This document shows positions 43,713 through 53,020 of a stretch of DNA of 64,000 nucleotides, piece by piece. Under the pieces are notes generated by a model that worked only from the letters and a program-made list of their open reading frames with translations, did not search any database and was not told the DNA's origin. Position 1 is the first letter of the stretch; each line of letters opens with the position of its first letter. The translations under genes and the position numbers were made by a program. The DNA is from Thiobaca trueperi (lineage in GTDB: Bacteria; Pseudomonadota; Gammaproteobacteria; Chromatiales; Chromatiaceae). The stretch is from positions 186,001 through 250,000 of the forward strand of contig NZ_SMAO01000001.1 of assembly GCF_004342175.1 (NCBI RefSeq), given 5' to 3'.

Positions 43713-44150
43713 TCAGCTCGCAGATACCGTGCCGACGGGCAACTCGGACGGCGCCTCGCCGCGCGCCTTGAGTTCGTCGAATGGGTCCGCTCCCTGCCGG
43801 ACATGCCCCGCCTCCTTGAGCTGTTTCAGATAGTCGTACCAGAGCGGTTGCCAGGCGCGACCGAGCTTGTAGAGATAAGACCAGTCATAGAGACCGGATT
43901 GGTGTCCGTCGTCGAAGACGATCTTGATCGCATAACGTCCGACCGGACGGAGATCCCGAATGTTGACCTGCTCCTTGCCGACCTGAAGTTTCGCCGTCGC
44001 TGGCGAGTGACCACGGACCTCTGCCGAGGGCGAATAGACCCGCAGATACTCGCAGGGCAGGCGGAAGCGCGCGCCGTCGTCAAAAACGATGTCGAGCACG
44101 CGGGATTGCTGGTGCAGATTGATTTCGGTGGGGAATGAATGCTGTGGCAT
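43713..44150 (-). CDS. DUF971 (GBBH-like N-terminal domain) protein
   Basis: 145 aa. Motifs of the DUF971 family: SRVLDIVFDDGARFRLPCEY, LRVYSPSAEVRGHSP, NIRDLRPVGRYAIKIVFDDG, HQSGLYDWSYLYKLG. The fold is the small N-terminal domain of gamma-butyrobetaine hydroxylase; free-standing bacterial members often sit near Fe-S or ubiquinone genes, and the function is not settled. The 210 bp between this gene and dsrE2 show no convincing gene. Confidence 0.88.
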   Translation of the reverse strand: MPQHSFPTEINLHQQSRVLDIVFDDGARFRLPCEYLRVYSPSAEVRGHSPATAKLQVGKEQVNIRDLRPVGRYAIKIVFDDGHQSGLYDWSYLYKLGRAWQPLWYDYLKQLKEAGHVRQGADPFDELKARGEAPSELPVGTVSAS

Positions 44151-44302
44151 GGGGCTGAGTTAAGATCGCTGGTTGAAACCCATCAGCGCAGATGAGGGCG
44201 GCGGCGGCAACATGCCAGCGCCTTCTCCCGGCGATGATGGAATCCATTCGGCCAAGCGCCAGCCCCCAGCCAGAGACAGTGCATTCAGTGACTGACGCTT
44301 GC

Positions 44303-44341
44303 CATCCGCAGGCACGGCGGCTCTTGCCGTGCCTGCGGATG
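44303..44341. terminator. 16-bp perfect hairpin after hemH
   Basis: CATCCGCAGGCACGGC (44303-44318), 7-nt loop, GCCGTGCCTGCGGATG (44326-44341). It lies 19 bp beyond the hemH stop, upstream of the codirectional DUF971 gene. No T run follows on either strand, so it may be a mRNA-stabilising hairpin instead of a terminator. Confidence 0.55.
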
Positions 44342-44360
44342 CAGTCAGGCAGCGTGATCT

Positions 44361-45461
44361 TTAATCCTTCGCCCCCATCGTCCGCGCACGACTGGCGCGC
44401 TCGGCCAGCCCGGCGGCATCGACCGCCGGGCCACTGACCTCCGGCCAGCCGCCACTGTGACGCACGACGAGATCGGCAAGCATGGTCATGTGATCCGGGC
44501 GGTCGTTGAGGCAGGGGATGTAGCTGTAAGAACCGCCGCCGGCCTCCTGAAAGAGATGGCTGTTCTCGATTGCAACCTCTTCCAGCGTCTCCAGACAGTC
44601 CGCCGAGAATCCCGGCGAGAGCACCTGGACCGACTTCACGCCTGCGGCGCCCCACTCCTTCAGGGTTTCATCCGTGTAGGGCCTGAGCCATTCCTGTCTG
44701 CCCAGGCGTGACTGGAAGGAGAGAAACCAGCGTTCGCGCGCCAGCCCCAGCCGCTCGGCGACCAGTCGCGCCGTCTTCTGGCACTGACAGTGATAGGGAT
44801 CGCCCTGCTCGAAATAGTCACGGGGGATGCCGTGGAAGGAGAACAGCAGACGCTCCGGCTCGCCATGCCGCGCCCAATGCTCGCGGATGCTCGCGGCAAG
44901 AGCGTCGATATAACCCGGCTCATCGTGATACTGATTGATGAAGCGCAGTTCCGGCAGCCAGCGCCAGCGGGTGAGTTCACGGGTGACGGCATCGAAGGCG
45001 GAGGCCGTGGTGGAGGCGGAATACTGCGGATAGAGCGGGAACACCAGCACCCGGCGTGCGTTCGCCGCTTTCAATTCAGCCAGCGCCGCCGGCACCGATG
45101 GATTGCCGTAACGCATCGCCAGCGCCACCCTGACCGGTCCCGGCAGACGCGCCTCCAGCAGACCTTGCAGCGCCGTGGCCTGCCGACGCGCAATGGCGAG
45201 CAGTGGCGAGCCGTCTTCAGTCCAGATGGATTGATAGGCATGCGCCGAGCGCGCCGGACGGGTGCGCAGGATCATGCCATGCAGGAGCAGCCACCAGGGC
45301 AGCCGCGCCATCTCCACCACGCGCGGATCCCAGAGGAATTCGGCCAGATAGCGGCGCACATCGGGCACGCCGGGGGTATCCGGCGTGCCCAGATTAACCA
45401 GGAGCACCCCGAGACACTCCGGGGAGTCATGGCGAAAATCGAGCGTGTTGACAAAGCTCAT
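44361..45461 (-). CDS. hemH: Ferrochelatase
   Basis: 366 aa from ATG 45461. Inserts Fe2+ into protoporphyrin IX, the last haem step, at the inner face of the membrane. Motifs: LGVLLVNLGTPDTPGVPDVR, YLAEFLWDPRVVE, LVFPLYPQYSASTTASAFD, the signature LLFSFHGIPRDYFEQGDPYH (metal-binding His), LSPGFSADCLETLEEV and the C-terminal YSYIPCLNDRPDH. Only 4 bp after the hemerythrin gene, so the two form an operon. Confidence 0.97.
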   Translation of the reverse strand: MSFVNTLDFRHDSPECLGVLLVNLGTPDTPGVPDVRRYLAEFLWDPRVVEMARLPWWLLLHGMILRTRPARSAHAYQSIWTEDGSPLLAIARRQATALQGLLEARLPGPVRVALAMRYGNPSVPAALAELKAANARRVLVFPLYPQYSASTTASAFDAVTRELTRWRWLPELRFINQYHDEPGYIDALAASIREHWARHGEPERLLFSFHGIPRDYFEQGDPYHCQCQKTARLVAERLGLARERWFLSFQSRLGRQEWLRPYTDETLKEWGAAGVKSVQVLSPGFSADCLETLEEVAIENSHLFQEAGGGSYSYIPCLNDRPDHMTMLADLVVRHSGGWPEVSGPAVDAAGLAERASRARTMGAKD

Positions 45462-45465
45462 CGGT

Positions 45466-46020
45466 TTAATTGTGCGCCTGCTCGGAGAGATAGCGATAGA
45501 GCGCCCGGAACCGCACCGGATCGGGGGCGGCAAAGACCGGATCCTCCACCACCGGGGCCGCCGCCTCGACCGCTTGCCAATCCTCTGCGGTGAGATATTT
45601 CAGGGCGATGGGAAAGGCCTCGGCGTCTTCCATCGCCAGATGGGCGCGCATGGTGGACACCAGTTCGCGACCGTCGGCTTCCACGTCTTCGCGCAGCAGC
45701 ACCTCCTCATGCATGATGCCGTCGAGCGACTGGCGGAACCGCTTGCTGATCTGGGTCAGGGCCGCATGCTGGCGCATCAGCACCTCGAAGACATCGCGCT
45801 GTCCGGCGCCCTGGTCGAGCAGACGCCGAAAGATCAGGTCCTCCGTCGGGTGATGCACCATATCGGCATAACTGTCCATGTATTCGAGCATTTCGTGCAT
45901 CAGATCGTAATCCGGCTCGGCGCCGTCATGAAAACGATTGAGCAATTCATCGAACAGATTGAGCAGCTTGGTGAGCCGGGCGTGGTCCTGGGCGAGTCGG
46001 GTCATGATGGCCGAGTGCAT
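45466..46020 (-). CDS. Hemerythrin-like domain protein
   Basis: 184 aa from ATG 46020 (AGAGAGGAACA upstream). HHE-type four-helix bundle with a likely di-iron site: DHARLTKLLNLFDELL, MVHHPTEDLIFRRLLDQ (HxxxE), QHAALTQISK, MRAHLAMEDAEAFPIALKYL (HxxxE). A C-terminal extension (VEDPVFAAPDPVRFRALYRY) is usual for the YtfE-independent bacterial HHE proteins. Placed 4 bp before hemH, which suggests a link to iron supply or to protecting iron from oxygen or NO. Confidence 0.9.
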   Translation of the reverse strand: MHSAIMTRLAQDHARLTKLLNLFDELLNRFHDGAEPDYDLMHEMLEYMDSYADMVHHPTEDLIFRRLLDQGAGQRDVFEVLMRQHAALTQISKRFRQSLDGIMHEEVLLREDVEADGRELVSTMRAHLAMEDAEAFPIALKYLTAEDWQAVEAAAPVVEDPVFAAPDPVRFRALYRYLSEQAHN

Positions 46021-46085
46021 GGGCCTGTTCCTCTCTGGTGGCTGAAAGCGCATGGCGCCTCAGGCGCCGATGCCTCAGTATGACA

Positions 46086-47792
46086 TTATCGCGTGCGTTG
46101 CCAAGCGGCGATCCACCGCCAGACCGCCCCTTCGCGATGGCTTTCGCCGGTGGCGACATAGCGCAGCGCATGGAGATTCTGCAAGACCCAATCCATGTCT
46201 GATCGGGTCTCGATGCGTCCGCAGAGCAGCAGCCGGTCGCCCCGACGCACGCGCTGATCAAGCGTCGGCAGCAATTGCAGCGAGTCATCCCTCACCAGCA
46301 ACAGTGGAATCGCCTGCAAACGTCTCTCGCGATCACGCGGATCGCGCAGCAGCATGTCGAGCGTGATCGTGAAACCGCGCGCCTTGGCATGGCAGAGCGC
46401 GAACGCCTGTGTCTCGTCAATGGTGATCTCCCAGACATGCGGCACACGCTCATCGACCAGCCCGGCGACCCGGCTCACCAGTTCGCAGGCCCAATCCTCC
46501 GGCTGCGCGCGTGCGAGGTTGGAAAAATCGGCCAGCAGCGGGTTGACCAGCCTGACCCGGATCCGGTTCGCAATGATGGTGCTGGGATGCATGATGGACT
46601 GCGCACCCACCCGGTCGAACAGCTCCTGGTTGTCGAGATGATTTTCGCGGGCGATCACGAACAGGTCGGGATTGAGTTGCAGGGCGGTCATGACGATGGA
46701 CAGATTGTCGGCATCCTCATCGGTGCCGGCCACCAGACCCACGGCACGCTGAATCTCGGCCTGCTCCAGCGTCACCGCCTCGGTGCCCCGCCCCTGCACG
46801 ATCCCTTCCACCGGAATCCCGGTTTTGTGCGGCAGCGCCTCGATGATCGACAGGGTCAGTCCCTGCTGCTTGAGATGCTGGTACATCGCCTTGCCGAAGC
46901 GGCCATAACCGCAGATCACCCAGCGGCCATTGGTCGGCGGATAGCAGGGTTCGGACAGCGGCTCATCGTCGGCGGCGGACAGCCAGTCGAGCAGGAGTGT
47001 CAGGCAGGGCGACTGGATCGCCAGCGCCATGTAGACCGCGAAGGCATCGAAGGGGTCATAAATATGATCGGTACCGAAGGAGGCCATGTTGGCCTCGATC
47101 TCGTGCGAATCCGAGCGACAGATGACCTGGATGGTGGGATGCAGCAGCTTGGCCGCGATGGCGATCTTGAGGTTGGTTTCGTTGACATTGGTCAGCGCCA
47201 CCACGCCCTCGCACAAGGGATGCTTCAGACCGGCTGCATCGAGGATCGATGGCTTGCGGGCATCCGCGCATAACGCGGGCACATATTCGCGCTGATTGTC
47301 GAGTTGCAGCAGGTTGATCCGGTCGGGATCGATATCGATGACCACGGCATGCCGATGACGGTCGGTCAGACCGCGCACCAGGGCGCTGCCGGTCTGACCG
47401 CAGCCGCAGATCAGATAGAAGGGCTGGCGCAGCCGGGCCACCCGGTTGCGGAAACGCCGCTCCTCAATGGCGCGTTGAAAGGTGTTGTCCTGCAGGAGCG
47501 CGATCAGCCGACCGATGGCGTAGATCCAGACCGCGACCGTGAAAAAAACCGACACCGAGACCCACAGCCGCTGTGCATCGGTAAAGGCGTTCGGGAGTTC
47601 GCCGAAACCGATGGTCGTGGACATATAGCTGACGAAATAGAAGGCATGAAAAAGACTCATGGTCGTCGGCTGACCCGTGGCGTCCTGGGCCGGGATGAGC
47701 GCCAGTCCCGCCATCGCCACTGCGTAGGCGATGATGAGCGTCAGCAGCGGCGTGCGCATGCGCCGCAGGATCAGAAAAAAGATCGTATCCAC
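46086..47792 (-). CDS. Potassium channel with two RCK/TrkA-N domains
   Basis: 568 aa from GTG 47792. Two membrane helices (residues about 11-35 and 75-98) enclose a pore loop with the selectivity filter TTIGFGE. Then two Rossmann-type RCK domains (LICGCGQTGSALVRGL; WVICGYGRFGKAMYQHL) and two C-terminal TrkA-C-like domains (the last includes LDQRVRRGDRLLLCG). Such channels gate K+ by nucleotide or ion binding. A MITE-like repeat begins 3 bp upstream of the start, so the native leader is missing and no ribosome site is visible. Confidence 0.9.
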   Translation of the reverse strand: MDTIFFLILRRMRTPLLTLIIAYAVAMAGLALIPAQDATGQPTTMSLFHAFYFVSYMSTTIGFGELPNAFTDAQRLWVSVSVFFTVAVWIYAIGRLIALLQDNTFQRAIEERRFRNRVARLRQPFYLICGCGQTGSALVRGLTDRHRHAVVIDIDPDRINLLQLDNQREYVPALCADARKPSILDAAGLKHPLCEGVVALTNVNETNLKIAIAAKLLHPTIQVICRSDSHEIEANMASFGTDHIYDPFDAFAVYMALAIQSPCLTLLLDWLSAADDEPLSEPCYPPTNGRWVICGYGRFGKAMYQHLKQQGLTLSIIEALPHKTGIPVEGIVQGRGTEAVTLEQAEIQRAVGLVAGTDEDADNLSIVMTALQLNPDLFVIARENHLDNQELFDRVGAQSIMHPSTIIANRIRVRLVNPLLADFSNLARAQPEDWACELVSRVAGLVDERVPHVWEITIDETQAFALCHAKARGFTITLDMLLRDPRDRERRLQAIPLLLVRDDSLQLLPTLDQRVRRGDRLLLCGRIETRSDMDWVLQNLHALRYVATGESHREGAVWRWIAAWQRTR

Positions 47793-47795
47793 AAA

Positions 47796-47988
47796 TTTAA
47801 ACCGCGTCCTGTTGTGACATGGCTGGTTTGAGGGTGATTCGCACTCGGCGGTTGTCTGCTGACGCTGGCTGGACGCGGTTTAAATTTTATATTTTTTAAT
47901 CTCTTGAACCGCGCCCGCTCATGGTCGTCGATGCGCCAGGGTCGATCCAGCCCAAAAACATCGCATACCCGCACTGGGCGCGGTTTAA
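47796..47988. mobile_element. MITE-like element, copy 1
   Basis: 193 bp in two halves. Half 1 (47796-47884) has perfect 14-bp terminal inverted repeats TTTAAACCGCGTCC/GGACGCGGTTTAAA. Then an AT-rich spacer (TTTTATATTTTTTAATCTC). Half 2 (47904-47988) has TTGAACCGCGCCC/GGGCGCGGTTTAA. It fills the whole gap between the K+ channel and DUF6394 genes, and its terminal TTTAA contains the stop codon of the latter. No coding capacity. Confidence 0.85.
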
Positions 47989-48368
47989 CGACGCAGCATC
48001 ACGGTCTCGATCACCAGCAGCACGACTGAAACGACGTTGGCGATCATGGCGCCGCCGGACAGCGAGACGATGCTGGCCATGATCGAAGGGGTCATGCCCG
48101 CCTGACTGACATGCACTGCGAGCGTCCAGACCAGAACCGCGGCCAGCAGTTGCAGCATGGCCACCAGACTGGTCGCCAGCAGCACCGCCCCCATCTGCGT
48201 GCGATCACCGAATTTGAGGATGGTCGTGATCAGGTTGACCACCACCACCGCGAACAGCTCCCAGGCATGATGATGATCAGGATTGTCGATCTCCCCGACG
48301 AAAAAACCGAAGTTCAGGGTCAGGGCAAGAACGATGAAAAAACCGAAGACGACCTTCTCTGGATTCAT
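47985..48368 (-). CDS. DUF6394 family membrane protein
   Basis: 127 aa, three to four membrane helices: VVFGFFIVLALTLNFGFFVG, LFAVVVVNLITTILKFGD, VLLATSLVAMLQLLAAVLVW and MIANVVSVVLLVIETVML. The pattern NFGFFxGxIDNPxHH and KFGDRTQMGAVLLATSLVA matches a family (DUF6394) that I recall beside RCK-type potassium channel genes, as here. Probably an accessory subunit of the channel; unproven. The TAA stop lies inside the end of MITE copy 1. Confidence 0.78.
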   Translation of the reverse strand: MNPEKVVFGFFIVLALTLNFGFFVGEIDNPDHHHAWELFAVVVVNLITTILKFGDRTQMGAVLLATSLVAMLQLLAAVLVWTLAVHVSQAGMTPSIMASIVSLSGGAMIANVVSVVLLVIETVMLRR

Positions 48369-48407
48369 GGCTCGCAGTTCCTGAGGTAGTTCGAGCAGAC
48401 GCGGCGA

Positions 48408-49238
48408 TCACCTTAAACGGCGATGTTCGATGGCGGGAAAGCTGCGTCGCACCGAGTCCTGGAAATCGCGGTCGATCTCGCAGCAGATGGAGCCGGTGGC
48501 ACGGGTGGCCTGGGCCAGGATGCTTCCCCAGGGATCGACGATGAGGCTGTGTCCGTGGGTTTCGCGACCGTTGATGTGAAAACCACCCTGCGCGGCAGCA
48601 ATGACATAGATCAGGTTTTCGATGGCGCGGGCACGCACCAGAATTTCCCAGTGCGCCTTGCCGGTGATGGCGGTGAAGGCGGAGGGAATGGCGAGCAGTT
48701 CCATGCCGTCGTCAAGCATCTGGCGAAAGAGCTCGGGAAAGCGCAGATCGTAACAGACGGCAATGCCGAGACGCCCGAACGGACTGTCCAGCACCAGCCG
48801 CCGCTCACCGCCTTCAATGGTGGCGGATTCGTGATAACGCTCGTCCGCCCCCGGCACCATCACGTCAAACAGATGAATCTTGTCGTAACGCGCGACCCGC
48901 TCGCCCTCGTCGTTATAGACCAGACAGGCCGCGCGGACTTTGTTGGGATCCGTGGCAACCATGGGGATGGTTCCGCCCACCAGCCAGATCCCCTGCTGCT
49001 TCGCGACCCGCGCCAGAAACGCCTGCAACGGACCTTCGCCATCCGCTTCGCGCCGCGCCACCTGATCCTGATCGTGCTGGCCCATGAAGGCGAAGTTTTC
49101 GGGCAGCACCACCAGACCGGCCCCCTGTTCCACCGCCTCTTTGATCAGACGCTCCGCCTCGAAGAGGTTGGCGCTGACATTGGTTCCGGTCGACATCTGG
49201 ACCGCCCCGATCTTTGGTTTTGTTTTCATCTCTCTCAC
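48408..49238 (-). CDS. Carbon-nitrogen hydrolase (nitrilase superfamily, Nit1/Nit2 type)
   Basis: 276 aa from GTG 49238, which has GGAGG eight bases upstream; ATG 49229 is the alternative. The Glu-Lys-Cys triad is visible: LVVLPENFAFMGQ, ARYDKIHLFDVMVPG, IAVCYDLRFPELFRQM. Nit-type enzymes of this branch hydrolyse omega-amides such as deaminated glutathione. In gammaproteobacteria it often follows yhdP, as here (60 bp). Cytoplasmic. Confidence 0.93.
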   Translation of the reverse strand: MREMKTKPKIGAVQMSTGTNVSANLFEAERLIKEAVEQGAGLVVLPENFAFMGQHDQDQVARREADGEGPLQAFLARVAKQQGIWLVGGTIPMVATDPNKVRAACLVYNDEGERVARYDKIHLFDVMVPGADERYHESATIEGGERRLVLDSPFGRLGIAVCYDLRFPELFRQMLDDGMELLAIPSAFTAITGKAHWEILVRARAIENLIYVIAAAQGGFHINGRETHGHSLIVDPWGSILAQATRATGSICCEIDRDFQDSVRRSFPAIEHRRLR

Positions 49239-49298
49239 CGCTTCGTCCTCCAGTCTGTTGGAAAGATACCACCAGACCCGGCATCCCGAAACCGGCCA

Positions 49299-52200
49299 TC
49301 ATTCCGGATCCAGAAACAGACTCCTGCCGCCGCTTGACATGGCGCGGGGAATCGACTCGATGGCCGCCGCGCCGTTCATCCAGGGTTCCCAGCCGAGACG
49401 GCGGATCTCGGGTTCGCTCCAGGGACCGGTCACGCGATAACGATAGCGTCCAAGCTGATCAATGGGGTTGCCCGCCACCCGATCAACCAGATAGACCGCC
49501 GCACCCAGCAGCGGCCCGCCGACCACTGCGCTCGCCAGGGCGACGCTCGAACCGAGCTTGGGTTCGACGGTCACGGTTTGATCGAGATCGCGGGTCGCCA
49601 GATCGCTCGAACCGCCGACGATGAGCTTGCCCGCCGGTCCCGCAATGACGAAATCCTCGAACTGCGCCTGACCCGCGCCAACGGCGATCCGTCCGGCGAT
49701 CTGCTCGAAGGCGAAACCCTGTCCGTAGAGATCCGAAAAATCCAGCATCAGACGCCGGTTCAGTGCCGAGAGATTGAGAAAACCCAGCACGCGCCCGATC
49801 CCCGGCTCCACTTCCGGCAGCCGTCCACCATTCACCTTGAGATCGATGACCCCATCTGCGTCCGGCCATGCAAAGTCGCCCAGTCCGCCCGGCCAGTTCA
49901 GACGCACTGTCGCCACGCTCTGCCCCGCCTCCAGGACGCTCTGCTCATCCAGCGCCCGCGCCAGCGCACCCAGATCGGCGGACCCCAGGGTCAGGTTGAG
50001 ACGGCTGCGCCCGCCATCCGGGGCGCGGATCCAGTCGCCCTCCCCGCTCGCGGAGAGCAGTCCGGTTCCGCTCAAGGTCAGATTGGACAGATGCATGCCT
50101 GCCGCATCCTGATCCAGATCCAGATCGAGCGCGCCGAGCCGGGTCTGACCCCAGCGCAGACGCTCGACACGGAGTTGCGCGCCGGCCAGCCAGTCGGGCG
50201 CGGGGCTGGATCCGGTCGCGACCAGCGATGACGATTCGGCACGCGCAGTGGTGGCCCAGGTCAGCCAGACCGGCAGATCCAGTTCAGTCAACGTGCCATC
50301 CAGGAACAGACCCGGACGCTCCGGTGCGGGCACCGAGTCGTCACCGAGCCGCAGGCGTCCGCTGAAATGAGGTGTCGTGCCGCCGAGTCCCAGCTTCAGA
50401 TTCAGCGCCAGATCGCCGAGCCGACCGCGACTGTCCAGCGTCTGTCCCGGCCTCAGCGTCCCCGCCAGATCCAGGTTGCGCGCAACGCCGGTCGCTTTGC
50501 CCAGCGGCGAGGGCAGATCGATGGACAGACCGCGCAGGGTGGAAGACAGACGGTAATCCAGCGCGGGTGCCTCGCGATCAAGATCGCGATGATGCAGCCT
50601 GACCGCCAGATTCCAGTTGAGATCGCCGCTCAGGTTCGACCAGAGCGGCGACGGCAAGCGTCGCGCCAGTTCGATCACGGGCGTTTTGGTGTGCGCCTCG
50701 ATCCGGGTCAGCGAACGTGCGGAATCGCCCGCGCCCTCGGTGGTCAGGTCGAGTTGCAGCGGATGCCCCCAGAGCTGCGCCGCAATGGATTGGGCGCTGA
50801 GGCTGTGATCGGTCAGGTCCAGATGGCCCTTGAGCCCGGTCAGCAGCAGGGGCGTGCCCTGGATGCCCAGGCTCGCCTGAGCCGGCCAGGAGAGCTGGCC
50901 GGCCAGTTGCAGCGGCGGTTCACCCTGGGCCAGCGGCAGATCGATATCGAGCACCAGCCGCGAGGTGCCTTCAACCGTCAGCGTTGTGGCGAGCCGCCCC
51001 AGTTTCTCGGCCAGTGGCGTATCGGCCAGGGTGCGCAGCCCGTCGGCAAATGGCCCCTCGGCCTCGCCGTGAATCCGCATCCGCCGTAACCCACGAAGTT
51101 CGGGGATATCGACCTTGCCAGCGGAAAAGGCGCTGTCATAGATCCGTCCGCGTTCGACCCGGATCGTCAGACCCTGATTGAGAAATCGGAGATGCCCGGC
51201 GGCGGCGATGATCGGCGGCCAGCCCGAACGATAGTCGAGCAGCATGTCCTCGAAGGGCAGAAAGAGCTCAAAGCGGCCTTCGTGACGCCGAAAGGGATGG
51301 TGTTCGAGCGGCCCGCGAAACACCACCTCGGCCTGCGGCACCCGTCCTGCCTTGATGGAACGGGTCAGCCACTCGACCAGATCGGGGTGCATGATCCCCG
51401 CCGGGAGATAAGGCCGCAGATGGACGAGATCCTCATGGTGAAAGCGGGCGCGCAGATCCAGCACCGGACTCGCTCCATCGGCGGCCTGAGTCAGGGTGAA
51501 GCGGGTCTGGCCGGCGACATCGGCAGTCTCCAGTTCGATGTCCTCGGCGGCCAGACGCCAGCCCCCGCCAGTCTCCCGGCCCCAGCCGAGACGACCGCCG
51601 ATGCGCTCCAAGAGCAGCCGCTCGCTGAACAGCGGATTGAGATCCAGTGACAGACGTTCGGCGTCGAAGCGCATCGACATCCGCCGACCCGCTTCAGTGA
51701 TCAGCAGATCAAGATTCAGGGCCGATTCGTCGCTATCCCTGATGTCGGTTTGGAGATCCGCGATCTGTATCTGCCAGCCCGCTTCCAGCGGACGCAGCCG
51801 CGCCAGACCATGCAGCGGCCCCATCCCGATGGTGGCGGGAGCGGTCTGCCTGCCGGCAGATGGCGCCGGGGCCAGGGTCAATCCGGCCAGAGCGAAGCGC
51901 AGCAGCGATGTTTCCAGCCGACCGGCGCGGATGTGATTCCAGCTTTCCAGCCGAAAGGAACCGCTGTCCAGGGCGCGCAGACCCAACCGATCCAGCGGCA
52001 GGAGCCCGCCGGGATCCGTCCCGTCGAGCCGGACATCGACCCGGCCATGCCATGCGCCAGGATCAGACGCCGGCCCTTCCAGATCCGCACTCAGATACAG
52101 TTGGTTGTCCGGGGCCGGCATGTCGCTGTCAGCCCCGAGCGGAAGCAGACGGGCGGACAGTTCCAACCGATGGCGCGCGCCCTCATTGTGCAGGGCCAGA

Positions 52201-52739
52201 CGGATCCCGGTGACATGCGCCAGCTCGGAACCCAGACCCTCATCGACAAAGAGGATGTCGGTCTCGATCAGGTTGACCCGTCCCTGTTCCAGAAACCGCT
52301 CCAGGGTTTGCGGATGTGCACCCTGAAGCCCGTCGAGCCCGACGAGACGCAGCCGTCCGTCGCGCAGACGCCGCACCTCCAGATGCGCGCCCTCCAGGGT
52401 CAGCGCGCTGATTTGAGGGGAGGCGGTACGCAGCGAACTCAGTGCATCCAGATCCAGCCTGATCGCCTTGAGGCCGAGTGACGCGGCCTCTGTTTTCGGG
52501 TCGGACAGCGTGACCTGTCCCAGGGTGAGACGCGGTGTCCAGCCGGAAAGGCCCAGGTTCAGGGTTCCGATCGATACCCGGTATCCCAGACGCTGGCTCA
52601 GGGTGTCGGCCAGCGTGTCTCGATAGTCGTCGGCAAGGGGCGGCGCCAGCCGCATCGCCGACACCAGCAGGGCCAGGGCGACCAGCAGCGCCAGACCGGA
52701 AATCGAAAGAAACGCCGCAAGGCGTCGGAGTACGGTCAT
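49299..52739 (-). CDS. yhdP: YhdP family inter-membrane lipid transport protein (AsmA-like)
   Basis: 1146 aa. One N-terminal membrane helix (residues about 8-28) followed by a huge periplasmic repeat-beta-groove region typical of AsmA-like proteins: SQRLGYRVSIGTLNLGLSGW at the start and the C-terminal AsmA2 segment (GRVLGFLNLSALNRRLMLDF, GFAFEQIAGRIAVG, FVIAGPAGKLIVGGSSDLAT). Works with TamB and YdbH in carrying phospholipids to the outer membrane in E. coli. Length slightly below E. coli YhdP (1266). Followed by the nitrilase gene. Confidence 0.92.
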   Translation of the reverse strand: MTVLRRLAAFLSISGLALLVALALLVSAMRLAPPLADDYRDTLADTLSQRLGYRVSIGTLNLGLSGWTPRLTLGQVTLSDPKTEAASLGLKAIRLDLDALSSLRTASPQISALTLEGAHLEVRRLRDGRLRLVGLDGLQGAHPQTLERFLEQGRVNLIETDILFVDEGLGSELAHVTGIRLALHNEGARHRLELSARLLPLGADSDMPAPDNQLYLSADLEGPASDPGAWHGRVDVRLDGTDPGGLLPLDRLGLRALDSGSFRLESWNHIRAGRLETSLLRFALAGLTLAPAPSAGRQTAPATIGMGPLHGLARLRPLEAGWQIQIADLQTDIRDSDESALNLDLLITEAGRRMSMRFDAERLSLDLNPLFSERLLLERIGGRLGWGRETGGGWRLAAEDIELETADVAGQTRFTLTQAADGASPVLDLRARFHHEDLVHLRPYLPAGIMHPDLVEWLTRSIKAGRVPQAEVVFRGPLEHHPFRRHEGRFELFLPFEDMLLDYRSGWPPIIAAAGHLRFLNQGLTIRVERGRIYDSAFSAGKVDIPELRGLRRMRIHGEAEGPFADGLRTLADTPLAEKLGRLATTLTVEGTSRLVLDIDLPLAQGEPPLQLAGQLSWPAQASLGIQGTPLLLTGLKGHLDLTDHSLSAQSIAAQLWGHPLQLDLTTEGAGDSARSLTRIEAHTKTPVIELARRLPSPLWSNLSGDLNWNLAVRLHHRDLDREAPALDYRLSSTLRGLSIDLPSPLGKATGVARNLDLAGTLRPGQTLDSRGRLGDLALNLKLGLGGTTPHFSGRLRLGDDSVPAPERPGLFLDGTLTELDLPVWLTWATTARAESSSLVATGSSPAPDWLAGAQLRVERLRWGQTRLGALDLDLDQDAAGMHLSNLTLSGTGLLSASGEGDWIRAPDGGRSRLNLTLGSADLGALARALDEQSVLEAGQSVATVRLNWPGGLGDFAWPDADGVIDLKVNGGRLPEVEPGIGRVLGFLNLSALNRRLMLDFSDLYGQGFAFEQIAGRIAVGAGQAQFEDFVIAGPAGKLIVGGSSDLATRDLDQTVTVEPKLGSSVALASAVVGGPLLGAAVYLVDRVAGNPIDQLGRYRYRVTGPWSEPEIRRLGWEPWMNGAAAIESIPRAMSSGGRSLFLDPE

Positions 52740-52824
52740 GGAGTTCTGGCATGGTGTTTATCGCAATGCCTGGATTCTGGATGATCCGGCACAGAACCGC
52801 CAGCGACCCCCAGTGCGAATTCAG

Positions 52825-53020
52825 GCTAAACCGCGTCCAGTGCGATATGCGTAATTTTCAATTTGTGTTTAGCTCTGGGGAAGTCAACGACATCAGTAGA
52901 GACGCAGTTTAAAATTTTATATTTTTTAATACTTTAAACCGCGCCAGCTCCGATAATCCTTGAGTCTGCCAGGGCCGATCTGATCCACAAAGATCGCATA
53001 CCGCACTGGGCGCGGTTTAA
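52825..53020. mobile_element. MITE-like element, copy 2
   Basis: 196 bp with the same plan as copy 1: half 1 52825-52913 (ends GCTAAACCGCGTCC and GACGCAGTTTAAA, slightly decayed), AT-rich spacer, half 2 52933-53020 (TTTAAACCGCGCC/GGGCGCGGTTTAA). The inner body of half 2 is clearly related to copy 1 (GATCGCATACCGCACTGGG against ACATCGCATACCCGCACTGG). Its end supplies the TAA stop of the gene starting at 53556. Confidence 0.83.
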
